DNA of 20,305 nt, from positions 1 through 20,305 of the forward strand of contig JAKOGH010000750.1 in NCBI GenBank assembly GCA_024811115.1, in the 5' to 3' direction. Below, one piece after another: positions 19,755 through 20,305 of this stretch. The position numbers and the translations under genes were made by a program. The notes beneath the pieces were generated by a model that saw nothing but the letters and a program-made list of their open reading frames with translations, made no database searches and was not told the origin of the DNA. How positions within the stretch are numbered: the stretch's first letter is position 1; every line of letters starts with the position of its first letter. The stretch comes from Terana coerulea. Its lineage: Eukaryota; Basidiomycota; Agaricomycetes; Polyporales; Phanerochaetaceae.

Positions 19755-20305
19755 AGTGCTTGAGACCGTCTCTTCGACCGGTCATGATCTTATCGAAAGG
19801 GGCAGTTGCCACTTGCGAGGACTCTTCTGTCAGCGCACCGGAGTATTAGTACTGTATCCCTTTACGCCGGAGTTTATTCACGTATCGTTCCGCTGTGTGT
19901 ATTACTCCGCAGTAACATTCATGTGCTTTACTGGTGAACGTTTCCGAATCCGCCGGATCCTAAGGTTAGAGACCTCAAACACATCGGAGAAATAGTGCCA
20001 ATATCCCTTTGCTCTTTGGAACACAAAGACAGGCTCCGTGTCACATCATCGGCCAACTCTTGGAGGATATCTATAGCCTTTGTCTGAGTTCGAGATATTG
20101 ACCAAGACGAGCCTCGGATTGCAGGTACGCCGAGACCGAAGCCTTTGTGGCGTCAGCGCTCCACATGGCTCAGCAAGCATTGTCACATGTCCTTCGACCC
20201 TCGACTCGGTGGTGTATTCAACTTATTGGATGCAGAAGCATTGGAGAGTGAACACACACTCGCCAGTGTTCGGAACTCATACGGCTTGACGTTCGGCGCT
20301 GCTCA
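19755..20305. other. Downstream flank, nothing recognised
   Basis: This contains the 3' UTR of the transferase gene and then unassigned sequence. The short plus-strand frames (19699-19995, 20080-20289) have no domain signature; the first overlaps the last transferase exon out of frame. Confidence 0.4.

Noticed and set aside
1..20305. CRISPR array, tRNA, rRNA or complete transposon
   Set aside because: None was seen. There are no regularly spaced short repeats, no cloverleaf with the usual T-loop box that I could spot, and no transposase or reverse-transcriptase motifs.

Overview
The window looks like genomic DNA of a filamentous basidiomycete, probably an Agaricomycete (mushroom-type fungus). 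The genes are split by many short introns (about 49-89 bases) with GT/GC...AG ends. Two genes encode NACHT-WD40 STAND proteins, the fungal counterparts of NLR immune receptors, a family strongly expanded in Agaricomycetes. A third gene is a small cytosolic glutathione transferase.

Layout. (1) 1-4077, minus strand: the 5' part of a C2-like / helical / NACHT / WD40 gene whose 3' end lies beyond base 1. (2) 4078-9261: about 5.2 kb with no confidently intact gene; it holds coding-like relics on the minus strand (about 5028-6546 and 8530-8931), one copy of a diverged repeat (6875-7349) and a perfect inverted repeat (7473-7494). (3) 9262-14803, plus strand: a second, nearly full-view C2-like / helical / NACHT / WD40 gene with about 14 WD repeats and a conserved C-terminal tail. 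(4) 14804-18810: about 4 kb with no intact gene; it holds the second copy of the repeat (16597-17132) followed by a decayed coding-like stretch. (5) 18811-19754, plus strand: an intact five-exon omega-like glutathione transferase. (6) 19755-20305: nothing recognised.

The two NLR-type genes are paralogues in head-to-head orientation. They share exon lengths (8, 133, 51, 196 and 177 bases) and intron phases, so I reconstructed both by comparing them with each other. Each carries reading-frame damage: one single-base shift in the minus gene, and two in the plus gene plus a third disturbed spot that can be read as two more shifts or as a 40-base intron. These could be pseudogenising mutations or assembly indels. 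The transferase nearby has no such lesion.

Functionally, the pair is most likely a non-self recognition / programmed-death type receptor locus. WD40 propellers would sense a ligand, NACHT would switch and oligomerise, and the C2-like plus helical N-terminus would act as the output or membrane-targeting module. That role is inferred from the architecture; the sequence does not show it directly. No RNA gene, CRISPR array or complete transposon was seen.
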